The notes under the pieces: generated by a model
Told to the model about the DNA's origin: nothing
Databases searched by the model: none
What the model saw: the letters and a program-made list of their open reading frames with translations, nothing else
In this document: in pieces, positions 9,681 to 17,786 of the stretch
Position numbering within the stretch: position 1 is the stretch's first letter
Layout: every line of letters begins with the position of its first letter
Assembly (NCBI RefSeq): GCF_000019905.1
Contig: NC_010556.1
Coordinates: 2,692,001-2,756,000 of the forward strand
Reading direction: 5' to 3'
Length of the DNA: 64,000 bases
From: Exiguobacterium artemiae 255-15
GTDB lineage: Bacteria > Bacillota > Bacilli > Exiguobacteriales > Exiguobacteriaceae
Program-made: the position numbers and the translations under genes

Positions 9681-10306
9681 CCTGCTCCGCCTCCTAAAAA
9701 TGCCGACCAATCCGTCTTTTGTTCCTGCTGCGTAAAGTGATACAGATGTTTTGCCATTAAATCACACTCGATATTGACGAGCGATCCGCTTTGCAACCGG
9801 TCAAACGTCGTCACCTGCCGCGAATGCGGAATCAACGAGATGGTCAGACTGTTTGTCTCGATGTGCTGAATCGTCAGGCTCGTTCCGTTAATCGCAATCG
9901 AACCTTTCGGAATACAATACTTACGCCAGTCACCGGTCTCAAACCGGTATTCCATCGCTTCACCGTCCGGGCGCCGGCTTAAGAACCGAGCCGTTCCGTC
10001 GATATGTCCGCTGACGAAATGACCGCCAAACCGTCCGTCTGCCGGCATCGCCCGTTCGAGTTGAACCGGTGTGCCGACCCGTAAGGTCTGAAGAGACGTC
10101 GCCCGAATCGTTTCGTGCACGGCATCTGCCGTAAAAGCCGTCGAAGTCATCGCCGTGACCGTCAAACAAATCCCGTCAACCGCGATACTGTCACCGATTT
10201 TTGTTCCTTCGAGTACATGTCGCGCTTCAATTTCAAGCGCCAGACCATTCGGTCGCGGAACTTTTCGTTTGAGCGTTCCGACTTCTTCAATCAATCCTGT
10301 GAACAT
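9677..10306 (-). CDS. ribE: riboflavin synthase, alpha chain
   Basis: This 209-residue enzyme dismutates two lumazine molecules to riboflavin. It begins [12 protein letters not shown], the conserved N-terminus, and contains the two tandem lumazine-binding barrels, with [12 protein letters not shown] in the first and [12 protein letters not shown] in the second. The start overlaps the end of ribD by 16 bases. Its length and motifs are those of active enzymes. Confidence 0.97.
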   Translation of the reverse strand: MFTGLIEEVGTLKRKVPRPNGLALEIEARHVLEGTKIGDSIAVDGICLTVTAMTSTAFTADAVHETIRATSLQTLRVGTPVQLERAMPADGRFGGHFVSGHIDGTARFLSRRPDGEAMEYRFETGDWRKYCIPKGSIAINGTSLTIQHIETNSLTISLIPHSRQVTTFDRLQSGSLVNIECDLMAKHLYHFTQQEQKTDWSAFLGGGAG

Positions 10307-11337
10307 GATCCGTCTCCTTTCCGCGCGTAGCGCAGATGCACATCCTGCCCGATTGGTGCGACAGCCGTTAAGTCAAACCGGTCTTCGATTTCGACAGCAC
10401 TTGCTAATCCCGGCATTCCCTTTAGAACGGATGGCGCTTGATAGACCTCAAGACGGTCGACAAGGTCGGCTTCTAAAAACGCCGACTGAATCGTCGGTCC
10501 GCCTTCAATCAATACACTGTGAATGCCTTGTGCATAGAGCGTCTCTAAAATCTGCTCCGGCGTCGCATACGTGCCGACGAGAGCCGTGACGTTCGATTGA
10601 GCGGAGACACGCGGTTGTTCCGTCAGCCAGTATGTCGTATTGAGGCCGTCGCGGAAAATTTGGGCCGTTTCCGGCAAACGTCCGCGCCGGTCGACGACGA
10701 TCCGGATCGGTTCCGGTCCTGCTTCCGTCCGTAATGTCAACGCGGGATCATCGACCAATACCGTCTCACTTCCGACGAGAATGGCATCGTGTGTCGCCCG
10801 CAGCTCACGTCCAGCTTCTCGTGCTGCAAGTGACGTGATAAAGCGTTGTTCACCTGTCGTGACGATTCCGTTTAAACTTTGTGCGACTTTGACGGTGACG
10901 TTAGGGCGGTTACGCTTGAGACTTTGCCAAAACGGTGTATAAAAGCGAACGGCTTCGTCTTCGAGCAGTCCGACTTCGACCGTCAGTCCCGCGTCGCGCA
11001 GGCGCTTGATGCCTTGTCCGGCGACGATCGCATGACGGTCTTCGGTCGCGACGAACACCCGCTTGATGCCGGCAGCTAAAATCGCTTCCGTACAGGGGGG
11101 TGTCTTTCCATGATGGTTACACGGCTCGAGCGTCACGTAGAGATCGGCACCACGCGCCGCCTCTCCTGCCATGTTTAACGCTTCGACTTCCGCATGCGGC
11201 CCACCCGCAAACCGGTGGGCGCCGAAGCCAAACACTTTTCCATGTTTCGTAATGACACAACCGACACTCGGATTCGGACTGGTTTGTCCGTCTAACATCC
11301 GTGCCAATTGCATCGCCTGATGCATTCGATTATTCAT
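10291..11337 (-). CDS. ribD: riboflavin biosynthesis deaminase/reductase RibD
   Basis: This 348-residue bifunctional enzyme carries an N-terminal zinc pyrimidine deaminase (HAEVEAL and a PCNHHGKTPPC motif, residues about 45-85) and a C-terminal dihydrofolate-reductase-like reductase (from about 145). It performs the second and third steps from the GTP-derived intermediate. The start MNNRMHQ is chosen because AGGAG lies 7 bases upstream. It is the first gene of the rib operon; its leader holds the FMN riboswitch and a terminator directly before the ribosome binding site. Confidence 0.96.
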   Translation of the reverse strand: MNNRMHQAMQLARMLDGQTSPNPSVGCVITKHGKVFGFGAHRFAGGPHAEVEALNMAGEAARGADLYVTLEPCNHHGKTPPCTEAILAAGIKRVFVATEDRHAIVAGQGIKRLRDAGLTVEVGLLEDEAVRFYTPFWQSLKRNRPNVTVKVAQSLNGIVTTGEQRFITSLAAREAGRELRATHDAILVGSETVLVDDPALTLRTEAGPEPIRIVVDRRGRLPETAQIFRDGLNTTYWLTEQPRVSAQSNVTALVGTYATPEQILETLYAQGIHSVLIEGGPTIQSAFLEADLVDRLEVYQAPSVLKGMPGLASAVEIEDRFDLTAVAPIGQDVHLRYARKGDGSCSQD

Positions 11338-11351
11338 ATTTTCGCTCCTTT

Positions 11352-11386
11352 CAAAAGAAAAGACGCCGCTGCATTTGCAGGGCGTC
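11352..11386 (-). terminator. expression-platform terminator of the FMN riboswitch
   Basis: On the minus strand, GACGCC-CTGC and GCAG-GGCGTC type arms make a strong hairpin followed by TTTTCTTTT, immediately upstream of the ribD ribosome binding site. Position between aptamer and gene shows transcriptional control. Confidence 0.88.
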
Positions 11387-11496
11387 ATGATTGAAGGGTC
11401 ACGAAAGAAACGTCTTGTTTTCTGTTAAAAGCATACAGAAATAGACCTTTTTCCGAACAGATTTTTTCAGAAAATGGTTTCAAGCACATTTTTTCG

Positions 11497-11634
11497 TTCT
11501 TCTCCCATCCGGACTTTACCGTCGGCCCTGGAATCACACCAAGTCAGCCATAGTGCGTACACTATGGGTCGCGGGCTCGTCGATTTAAAAATCGCATCAC
11601 CGCCGGTTGGGATTTTCACCCTACCCCGAAGAAC
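11497..11634 (-). promoter_or_regulatory. FMN riboswitch (RFN element)
   Basis: The minus strand carries the conserved RFN blocks in order: TTCGGGGTAGGGTGAAAATC, ACCGGCGGTGATG, AGCCCGCGA, GATTCCAGGGCCGACGGT and AGTCCGGATGGGAGAAGAA. Together they form the six-helix FMN aptamer. FMN binding should favour the downstream terminator and shut off ribD-ribE-ribBA-ribH. Confidence 0.97.
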
Positions 11635-11657
11635 TGGTTATTCAGTTGTACAGGTCA

Positions 11658-11686
11658 AGACTAGCACAGGTTATTTTAAAATACAA
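11658..11686 (-). promoter_or_regulatory. sigma-A-type promoter of the rib operon
   Basis: On the minus strand, TTGTAT (-35), a 17-base spacer ending TGC (extended -10) and TAGTCT (-10) lie just upstream of the FMN riboswitch. Confidence 0.6.
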
Positions 11687-11715
11687 AAAAGAACTTGTAT
11701 TCTTTTTCGCGAGGC

Positions 11716-11783
11716 CGAAAAAAAAAGTATGGATTCCCCGACCTGTCATCATGAAAAGATCCGGTGGGGAAGTCCATACTTCT
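11716..11783 (-). terminator. terminator after the metNIQ-M20 operon
   Basis: Long arms (AGTATGGACTTCCCC and GGGGAATCCATACT on the minus strand) form a hairpin followed by a run of ten T residues, 12 bases after the M20 hydrolase stop. Confidence 0.9.
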
Positions 11784-11794
11784 ATCTGTTCCGG

Positions 11795-13006
11795 TTACGC
11801 CAAGTATCCGTTTTTCCGGTCGTGAAACTCCTGTTTGACCGTGCCAAGCAACGAATCATCCGTCAGCAGACGTAATCCCGTCCGCGCCAGAATTTTGGCT
11901 CCCGTAATCAAGGCTTCGTCGCCCTGTTCCGATTTTGCCGCCTCCCGGAAACTTTCGGTATGCGCCACTAAATCATCAGCTCCGATCTTGATATACGGAT
12001 GAATCGTCGGCAGGACTTGACTGATATTTCCGGCATCGGTCGAGCCGAGTCCCGGTCGTTCATCGGTCTTGACATCTTCTCCAAGTGCCGTCGCTTCTTC
12101 CCGGAAAATCTCGTCAAACGTCCGGTTGAACAGGAGGTTATCGACCTCATTTTGGAAGGCAATGACCTCAAGCGTCGCTCCGGTCGCAAGGGCCGCCCCT
12201 TCGGCAACCGCTTTGACTTTCTTCGTCACCGCGTTCAGCCGTTCGCGTGTCGTCGCCCGGATAAAGAAGCGGGCCTTCGCGTACTCGGGAATGATGTTCG
12301 GCGCATCTCCGCCATCCGTAATGATGCCGTGAATCCGGATATCACTCGGCAACTGTTGCCGTAACGCGTTGATCCCGTTAAACAATTGAATGACGGCGTC
12401 AAGCGCATTGATCCCTTCTTCCGGTGAAGCCGCCGCGTGTGCCGGTTTGCCGGTGAAGGCAAAATCGAGCGGATCGACGGCAAGCGACGAACCGGTGATC
12501 CGGGTCTGTCCAGATGGATGAACCATCAAAGCCGCGTCAATCCCTGTCAGCAGATCATGTTTGACGAAACTGCCCTTCGCACTGCCGTTTGGTCCGCCCT
12601 CTTCCGCCGGTGTCCCGAGGACGACGACACTGCCGCCGACCTCATCAATGACCTTGCTGAGCGCAATCGCTGCCGCGACACTCGTCGTGCCGATGATGTT
12701 GTGCCCGCACGCATGACCAATCCCCGGTAACGCGTCATATTCAGCGAGAAAAGCGATCGTCGCTCCCGGTTTATCCGAAACTTTCCGGGCGAGGAATGCC
12801 GTCTCATGTCCCGCGACACCAAGTTCGACTGTAAATCCTTCCGCCGTCAGCCGTTCCGCATGATGACGTGACGCAAAATATTCCTCGTTCCCAATCTCGG
12901 GTGTCGCATGAATCCGGTGGCTTGTCTCGAGATACGACTCGCGTTTTTGTTCAATATCCTGTTCAATCGTTTGTGTCAGGTTTTCCCGTATCGTCTGAAT
13001 CGTCAT
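11795..13006 (-). CDS. M20 family amidohydrolase/peptidase
   Basis: This 403-residue cytoplasmic zinc hydrolase is of the M20D type (amidohydrolases such as AbgB or IAA-amino-acid hydrolase). Metal-binding motifs include FLAEYDALPGIGHACGHN, PAEEGGPNG and a late TDAGNISQVLPTIHPYIKIG. A dimerisation lid is visible near FTGKPAHAAASPEEG. It follows metQ by 27 bases and lies in the S-box controlled methionine importer operon, so it probably frees methionine or a related sulfur compound from an N-acyl or peptide form after uptake; streptococci also carry an M20 gene inside this operon. The ATG start is preferred over a GTG nine bases earlier because of ribosome binding site spacing. Confidence 0.88.
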   Translation of the reverse strand: MTIQTIRENLTQTIEQDIEQKRESYLETSHRIHATPEIGNEEYFASRHHAERLTAEGFTVELGVAGHETAFLARKVSDKPGATIAFLAEYDALPGIGHACGHNIIGTTSVAAAIALSKVIDEVGGSVVVLGTPAEEGGPNGSAKGSFVKHDLLTGIDAALMVHPSGQTRITGSSLAVDPLDFAFTGKPAHAAASPEEGINALDAVIQLFNGINALRQQLPSDIRIHGIITDGGDAPNIIPEYAKARFFIRATTRERLNAVTKKVKAVAEGAALATGATLEVIAFQNEVDNLLFNRTFDEIFREEATALGEDVKTDERPGLGSTDAGNISQVLPTIHPYIKIGADDLVAHTESFREAAKSEQGDEALITGAKILARTGLRLLTDDSLLGTVKQEFHDRKNGYLA

Positions 13007-13033
13007 TTGGGTCACGCTCCTTTTGGTTTTTGG

Positions 13034-13855
13034 TTATTCTCCGATATCGCTGAGAGGGACGAACGTTGGAATCGTGCTGCCTTTGTACTCTTTTTTGATG
13101 AAGGCGGCGACGTCATCCTGCTGGTACAGCGAGGCGATTTTCTTGAGCGTCTTTTTATCTTTGTCTTCTGTCCGGGTCGCGATGATGTTGATGTAGGGTT
13201 TGGCCGTCTCGTTTTCATGGAAAATCGAATCCTTGATCGGGTTAAAGCCGGCATCGACGGCGATTCCATTATTGATGATCGAGGCTGAGACATCCGGCAG
13301 CACGCGTGGTGTCTGACCGGCCACGACCGGGACAATCTTCAGTTTTTTCGGATTCTCGACGATTTTATCGACGGAGCCGTTGCCGTCAAAGTCGTCCGGC
13401 AATTTAATCAAGCCGGCTTCCTGCAGCAACAGCAATGCCCGACCCATGTTCGTCGCTTCGTTCGGAACGGCAATCTTTCCGCCAACCGGAATGTCTTTGA
13501 CGTCCTTGACCTTATCCGAATAAATCCCCATCGGCGCGATGACCGTCGTCGCAATCGGCGACAGTTTTAACTTATGTTCTTTTTTGAAGGCGTTAAAGTA
13601 AGAGACCGTCTGGAAGGAGTTCGCATCAATCTCCCCTTCCGCCAGGGCGAGGTTCGGCTGGACGTAGTCGGAGAACTTGACGAGTTCAATCGTGATGCCC
13701 TCTTTCTTCGCTTTTTTCGCGACGTATTCCCAGACTTGTGTATCAGAACCGCTGACTCCGAGCTTGACCGTCTTTTGATCTTCTTCTCCGGAAGCGGCAC
13801 ATCCCGCAAACAATACCGTCGTTAATGCTGCACCAATCGCTAAACCTTTTTTCAT
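13034..13855 (-). CDS. metQ: methionine ABC transporter, substrate-binding lipoprotein
   Basis: This 273-residue NlpA/MetQ-family lipoprotein has lipobox FAGC (Cys about 19). It binds methionine outside the membrane and delivers it to MetNI. Typical features are VKLGVSGSD, the SDYVQPNLALAEGEIDANSFQ region, and IAVPNEATNMGRALLLLQ. The start lies 7 bases after GGGAGAG. It is third in the operon metN-metI-metQ-M20. Confidence 0.95.
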   Translation of the reverse strand: MKKGLAIGAALTTVLFAGCAASGEEDQKTVKLGVSGSDTQVWEYVAKKAKKEGITIELVKFSDYVQPNLALAEGEIDANSFQTVSYFNAFKKEHKLKLSPIATTVIAPMGIYSDKVKDVKDIPVGGKIAVPNEATNMGRALLLLQEAGLIKLPDDFDGNGSVDKIVENPKKLKIVPVVAGQTPRVLPDVSASIINNGIAVDAGFNPIKDSIFHENETAKPYINIIATRTEDKDKKTLKKIASLYQQDDVAAFIKKEYKGSTIPTFVPLSDIGE

Positions 13856-13891
13856 CTTTCATCTCTCCCTTTTTTCTCTATTTGTAGTTGT

Positions 13892-14542
13892 TTAGTGTCT
13901 CCGAATTTTTCGTGCTAACAGATTGCCTGTCGTCTGTAACCCTTGAACCAAGATGACGAGAATTCCGACCGTGATGATCATGACCGTCGTATCAAACCGT
14001 TGGTAACCGTAAGTAATCGCCAAGTCACCAAGTCCACCGCCACCAATCGCCCCGGCCATTGCTGATGCGCCGATCAAACCAATCGTCGCAATCGTCAGGT
14101 TCAGAACAAGCGAGCTGAACGCTTCCGGCAACAGAAAACGGAAAATCGTCTGCAACGGTGTCGCCCCCATCGCTTCCGCTGCCTCAAGGACACCGGTATC
14201 GACTTCAAGCAACGAACTTTCGATCAGGCGGGCAATGTACGGTGCCGCGTAAAAGACGAGCGGAACGATTGCCGCCTGTGTTCCGATTGACGATCCGACA
14301 ATTAAACGGGTCAGCGGAATGATTGCCACGAGCAGAATGATGAACGGAACGGACCGGAAGATATTGACGATGCCGCTTAGGACATTGAAGAACGGAATTT
14401 GTTCGAGCAACGCTCCTTTGCGTGTCACGACAAGCAGAATCCCGAGCGGTAAACCAATCAATGTCGAAAAGAGTAATGACAGTCCAACCATCGTCAACGT
14501 CTGCAGAAAAGCAGTCCAGATGTCCGTGTAATTAACTAGCAT
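13892..14542 (-). CDS. metI: methionine ABC transporter, permease
   Basis: This 216-residue inner-membrane permease has five or six transmembrane segments and the EAA loop EAAEAMGATPLQTIFRFLLPEA that contacts the ATPase. The start MLVNYTDIW is chosen from GGAGG at 9 bases upstream and from family length. It overlaps the metN stop by 11 bases. It forms the membrane channel for MetQ-delivered methionine. Confidence 0.96.
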   Translation of the reverse strand: MLVNYTDIWTAFLQTLTMVGLSLLFSTLIGLPLGILLVVTRKGALLEQIPFFNVLSGIVNIFRSVPFIILLVAIIPLTRLIVGSSIGTQAAIVPLVFYAAPYIARLIESSLLEVDTGVLEAAEAMGATPLQTIFRFLLPEAFSSLVLNLTIATIGLIGASAMAGAIGGGGLGDLAITYGYQRFDTTVMIITVGILVILVQGLQTTGNLLARKIRRH

Positions 14543-15563
14543 CTGCGAGCACCTCCTCGACGATGACATCCGATTGATCGATATATTGTAGTGCCCGCTT
14601 GATTTCTGCCGCGTCCCCAATCAGTTCAACGAGCAGACTGCCGAACGGGATGTTTTGCAGTTCCGTAATGCTGCCGTGCAGGATGTTGAGATCGACATCA
14701 AAGCGTTTTGCGACCTGCGATAAGAGCGGTTGTCCCGTCCCTGCCCCGAGGAAGTTGATTTTGTAGATGTGATGGCCGGCATCCCGTTGGTCGATGACTT
14801 TTTGAACCGAGGCCGGAATCTCATCCTGCATGACGGAGCGGACGAAGTTTTTCGCCGTCGCCGTCTGCGGATTTGAGAAGACGTCGAACACGGTCCCCGA
14901 TTCAATCAGCTGACCGGCTTCGATGACGGCGACCCGGTCACAAATCTCGCGGATGACCCCCATCTCATGGGTAATCAGTAAAATTGTGATGCCGTATTCC
15001 TGATTGATTTGCTTCAGCAGACGCAGTATGTGTTGGGTCGTCTGCGGATCGAGGGCGGAAGTCGCTTCGTCACACAACAGGACCGACGGCTGGGTGGCGA
15101 GTGCCCGGGCGATGCCGACCCGTTGTTTCTGACCGCCCGATAACTGATCCGGATAATGATCGGCTTTATCTGCCAGGTCGACGAACTCGAGCAGTTCCGT
15201 GACCCGCCGCTCGACCTCGTCTTTTTTGACACCTTTTAAGACAAGGGGTTTTGCGACATTCGCAAACACTGTATTCGAATCCAGCAGGTTGAAGTGCTGA
15301 AAGATCATCCCGATGTGTTGCTTCGCTTCCCGTAATTGCTTCGCCGACAGTGTCGTCAAATCTTGTCCATCGACCGTCACACTGCCGGATGTCGGCCGTT
15401 CAAGCAGGTTGACGCAACGTAATAAGGAACTTTTCCCGGCTCCGCTGAAACCGATGACGCCGAAGATTTCGCCTTTTCGGATTTCAAGATCCACTCCATT
15501 CAGCGCAGCGATCGATTGATCATTTGTTTCATAGATTTTTTTTACATTTTTGAATGTAATCAC
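14532..15563 (-). CDS. metN: methionine ABC transporter, ATP-binding protein
   Basis: This 343-residue ATPase has Walker A GFSGAGKSSLL (about residue 39), signature LSGGQKQRVGIARAL, Walker B VLLCDEATSALD and the H-loop ITHEMG. The C-terminal NIL domain (about 265-343) is the methionine-sensing part that gives trans-inhibition in this family. The start is a GTG (VITFKNVKK) placed 7 bases after AGGGGG, directly behind the S-box terminator. It is the first gene of the operon. Confidence 0.96.
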   Translation of the reverse strand: MITFKNVKKIYETNDQSIAALNGVDLEIRKGEIFGVIGFSGAGKSSLLRCVNLLERPTSGSVTVDGQDLTTLSAKQLREAKQHIGMIFQHFNLLDSNTVFANVAKPLVLKGVKKDEVERRVTELLEFVDLADKADHYPDQLSGGQKQRVGIARALATQPSVLLCDEATSALDPQTTQHILRLLKQINQEYGITILLITHEMGVIREICDRVAVIEAGQLIESGTVFDVFSNPQTATAKNFVRSVMQDEIPASVQKVIDQRDAGHHIYKINFLGAGTGQPLLSQVAKRFDVDLNILHGSITELQNIPFGSLLVELIGDAAEIKRALQYIDQSDVIVEEVLADAS

Positions 15564-15584
15564 CACTTTTCCCCCTTCAAAATA

Positions 15585-15621
15585 CAAAAAAGGTCTCTTC
15601 TTAAGAAACAAGAAGAGACCT
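15585..15621 (-). terminator. S-box expression-platform terminator
   Basis: Ten-base arms AGGTCTCTTC and GAAGAGACCT form a hairpin followed by TTTTTTG on the minus strand, between the SAM aptamer and the metN ribosome binding site. Confidence 0.9.
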
Positions 15622-15650
15622 GGATCCGCACAATGGCAGAATCCACTCGA

Positions 15651-15750
15651 CTCATCTCTCAGACAATTGTCTGATGGAATTGGCACAGTGCTCATAATGA
15701 GTCTGTTGCCGAGGTTTCGTAGGGCCAGTCCCTCCACCTCTCTGGATAAG
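15651..15750 (-). promoter_or_regulatory. SAM-I riboswitch (S-box)
   Basis: The minus strand has the S-box blocks CTTATCCAGAGAGGTGGAGG, GACTGGCCC, AAACCTCGGCAAC, GTGCCAATTCC and the closing GAGAGATGAG that pairs with the first block. SAM binding should promote the downstream terminator and repress metNIQ-M20. Confidence 0.96.
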
Positions 15751-15815
15751 TGTTGCGGTATGAAATTCATATGTGTGTTGTTGCCGATTGAACTTATGTC
15801 GTAAAACTAATTTTT

Positions 15816-15844
15816 ACACTACAGAAAGATCTTTTAAAGGTCAA
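15816..15844 (-). promoter_or_regulatory. promoter of the metNIQ operon
   Basis: On the minus strand, TTGACC (-35), a 17-base spacer and TAGTGT (-10) lie about 65 bases upstream of the S-box. Confidence 0.65.
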
Positions 15845-15938
15845 CCATATTTTCAAAAATAAACCATATGACCCATATCGATTGCTTTCCCGGGACAAAC
15901 CGGATCCTTGCATAAGTTTTGATGCCATTAAAGAGAGT

Positions 15939-15968
15939 TTGACAATCCCTTTCCGTCAATGCTATCAT
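15939..15968 (+). promoter_or_regulatory. promoter of the variant S-box/esterase unit
   Basis: TTGACA (-35), an 18-base spacer ending TGC (extended -10) and TATCAT (-10) sit about 30 bases before the variant S-box. Confidence 0.7.
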
Positions 15969-16000
15969 CTTCTCAATGATTAATCCGACAATTCCTATAC

Positions 16001-16102
16001 GATATATCAAGAGTGGACGAGAGACCTGGCTCTAGGACTCCACGGCAACCTGCCGATCGGCAAGGTGCTCCGACCAGCAAAGCAGTTGCTTTGGATGATA
16101 CA
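16001..16102 (+). promoter_or_regulatory. variant SAM riboswitch (S-box-like, SAM-I/IV type)
   Basis: The plus strand reads as an S-box relative: TATCAAGAG start, a P2 helix TGGA/TCCA enclosing a GAGAGACCTGGCTC loop (canonical S-boxes have GGGACTGGCCC), the invariant CGGCAACC, a perfect P3 hairpin ACCTGCC-GATC-GGCAAGGT, and GGTGCTCC. TGATA near 16096 can close P1 with TATCA near 16004. The CCTGGCTC loop recalls the SAM-I/IV-variant class; I cannot score it. A terminator follows, so control of the esterase gene by SAM is inferred. Confidence 0.75.
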
Positions 16103-16108
16103 CACGAG

Positions 16109-16148
16109 AAACTCGTTTGCGTCCAAAGCCAAACGGGTTTTTATTTTT
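16109..16148 (+). terminator. expression-platform terminator of the variant S-box
   Basis: Arms AAACTCGTTTG and CAAACGGGTTT form a hairpin followed by TTATTTTT, just before the esterase ribosome binding site. An alternative small hairpin ACGAG-AAA-CTCGT overlaps its left arm. Confidence 0.8.
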
Positions 16149-16166
16149 GAAATGGAGGACGAGATG

Positions 16167-16925
16167 ATGAGTATGATTTATCCTGTTATACCGGGTGCCG
16201 AAGCCTTTTCCCTAGGACGCGGATCCGTCGGCATTTTGCTCTGTCACGGTTTTAATGCAACGCCGCAAAGTGTTCGGGCTGTAGGAGAACAGTTCGCCGC
16301 ACACGGTTTTTCCGTCTATGCGCCCCGCCTGCACGGGCACGGGACGGATCTGCGGGAATTCGAAGCAACGACGGCCGATGACTGGAAGCAGAGTGTCCGT
16401 GACGGCTTCGAACAATTGGCTGGTCGGTGCGAATCCGTCTTCATCGTCGGCCAATCGATGGGGGCGACACTTGCCCTGTCACTTGCCGCTGAAGGTCTCC
16501 CGGTCGCAGGAATCATCACCATCAATGCCGCCTTGTCCGTCCCTGCCTATGAAGCCTTATCGTTCACCGATTGTCCGGTCTATCTGCCGGAAAGTGCGCC
16601 TGATATTAAACAGTCGGCTTTTGAAATCATCTATGATTTCGTCCCCGCTGTCTGCGCTTCGGAACTGTTACGACTGATTAAGGAGACACGGTCAGCCCTT
16701 GCGGCAATTCAAATTCCGACACTTATTTTATATTCTGCCGAGGATCATGTCGTGCCGCCGGTCTGTTCCGATTATTTGTACCGGACGATCGGTGCGGCGG
16801 ATAAGCGCAGTTACTGTCTGCTTGACTCCTATCACGTCGCAACGCTTGATCACGACCAAAAGACGATCGTCCGCGAAACACTTCAGTTCGTCGAACAGTT
16901 CAGCCGGTTGACACAGACCGGTTGA
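16167..16925 (+). CDS. alpha/beta hydrolase, carboxylesterase type
   Basis: This 252-residue cytoplasmic serine hydrolase resembles the Est30/monoacylglycerol-lipase group. The oxyanion-hole region is LLCHGFNATPQSV, the nucleophile is Ser in GQSMGA, the acid is in YSAEDHVVPP, and the catalytic His is probably in LLDSYHVATLDHD. Such enzymes cleave short or medium acyl esters. The start is the second of two adjacent ATGs, 8 bases after GGAGG. Uniquely, it sits alone behind a variant SAM riboswitch and terminator, which suggests a link to sulfur-amino-acid metabolism (for example an acyl-homoserine, methyl-ester or thioester substrate); that is inference only. Confidence 0.85.
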   Translation: MSMIYPVIPGAEAFSLGRGSVGILLCHGFNATPQSVRAVGEQFAAHGFSVYAPRLHGHGTDLREFEATTADDWKQSVRDGFEQLAGRCESVFIVGQSMGATLALSLAAEGLPVAGIITINAALSVPAYEALSFTDCPVYLPESAPDIKQSAFEIIYDFVPAVCASELLRLIKETRSALAAIQIPTLILYSAEDHVVPPVCSDYLYRTIGAADKRSYCLLDSYHVATLDHDQKTIVRETLQFVEQFSRLTQTG

Positions 16926-16935
16926 TTTCAAAAAA

Positions 16936-16981
16936 AGCGAACGATTCTTCGGTCTGACTGCCGGGAATCGTTCGCTTTTTT
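16936..16981. terminator. bidirectional intrinsic terminator
   Basis: Twelve-base arms AGCGAACGATTC and GAATCGTTCGCT with A/T runs on both sides separate the convergent esterase and tdk genes. Confidence 0.92.
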
Positions 16982-16988
16982 ACATTTC

Positions 16989-17609
16989 TTAATTGTGCTG
17001 CTGCTTTTTCCATTCCTGCAACGGTTGTGGTTTTCCCGGTACTTGATGGCAATGGCGGCAACGTGGTTCATAGGACTCAGATGCCCCGACCAGAATGATC
17101 GGATCATTGTAGTTGGCCGGTTTTCCGTCAATCAATCGTTGGGTCCGCGATGCCGGATCGCCGCACGACAGACAAATCGCCTGAAGTTTTGTCACGAATT
17201 CTGCGCGTGCCAATAATTCAGGCATCTTGCCGAATGGTTCTGCCCGAAAATCTTGATCGAGGCCTGCACAAATGACGCGTTTGCCATCTTGAGCCAGTGC
17301 TTCGATGACGGCGACAATCTCATCGTCAAAAAATTGAACTTCGTCAATTGCGACGATTTGCGTCTCTTCCGCCACTGCTGCATAGACATCACGGCTCGTC
17401 GCCATCGGAATCGCGATGACCGAATTGCCGACGTGCGACACGACGTGTTCCTCATGATACCGGTCATCGATTGCCGGCTTGAACACTTGAACCGGTAACT
17501 TTCCATACTGTGCCCGTCTGACACGACGGATCAGTTCTTCCGACTTGCCGGAAAACATACTTCCGCAAATCACTTCAATCCAACCATATTGATTGATCAC
17601 ATGCATCAT
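16989..17609 (-). CDS. tdk: thymidine kinase
   Basis: This enzyme of about 206 residues phosphorylates thymidine with ATP in the salvage pathway. It shows the P-loop [14 protein letters not shown], the DEVQFF catalytic motif, and the C-terminal zinc site made by CLSCGDPA and CRHCHQ. It is the last gene of the conserved rho-rpmE-tdk arrangement of Bacillus. The start is uncertain: ATG at 17609 is 12 bases from GAGG, while a GTG at 17618 is only 3 bases from it. Confidence 0.95.
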   Translation of the reverse strand: MMHVINQYGWIEVICGSMFSGKSEELIRRVRRAQYGKLPVQVFKPAIDDRYHEEHVVSHVGNSVIAIPMATSRDVYAAVAEETQIVAIDEVQFFDDEIVAVIEALAQDGKRVICAGLDQDFRAEPFGKMPELLARAEFVTKLQAICLSCGDPASRTQRLIDGKPANYNDPIILVGASESYEPRCRHCHQVPGKPQPLQEWKKQQHN

Positions 17610-17786
17610 CGTAAACACCGTCCTCTAAATTAGTCACTTTAACGAGTATAGCCCGAATCTAAATTGAGAAAAAGGATTGACTTCTAAAAATCAAAAACCC
17701 TTGCCAAATTCGCCACTTTCTTCATCTTCTCATTTCAACTGGTATGTATTTCCTGTACACTGAAAGAGAAGTTTCTTTGAAGGAAG

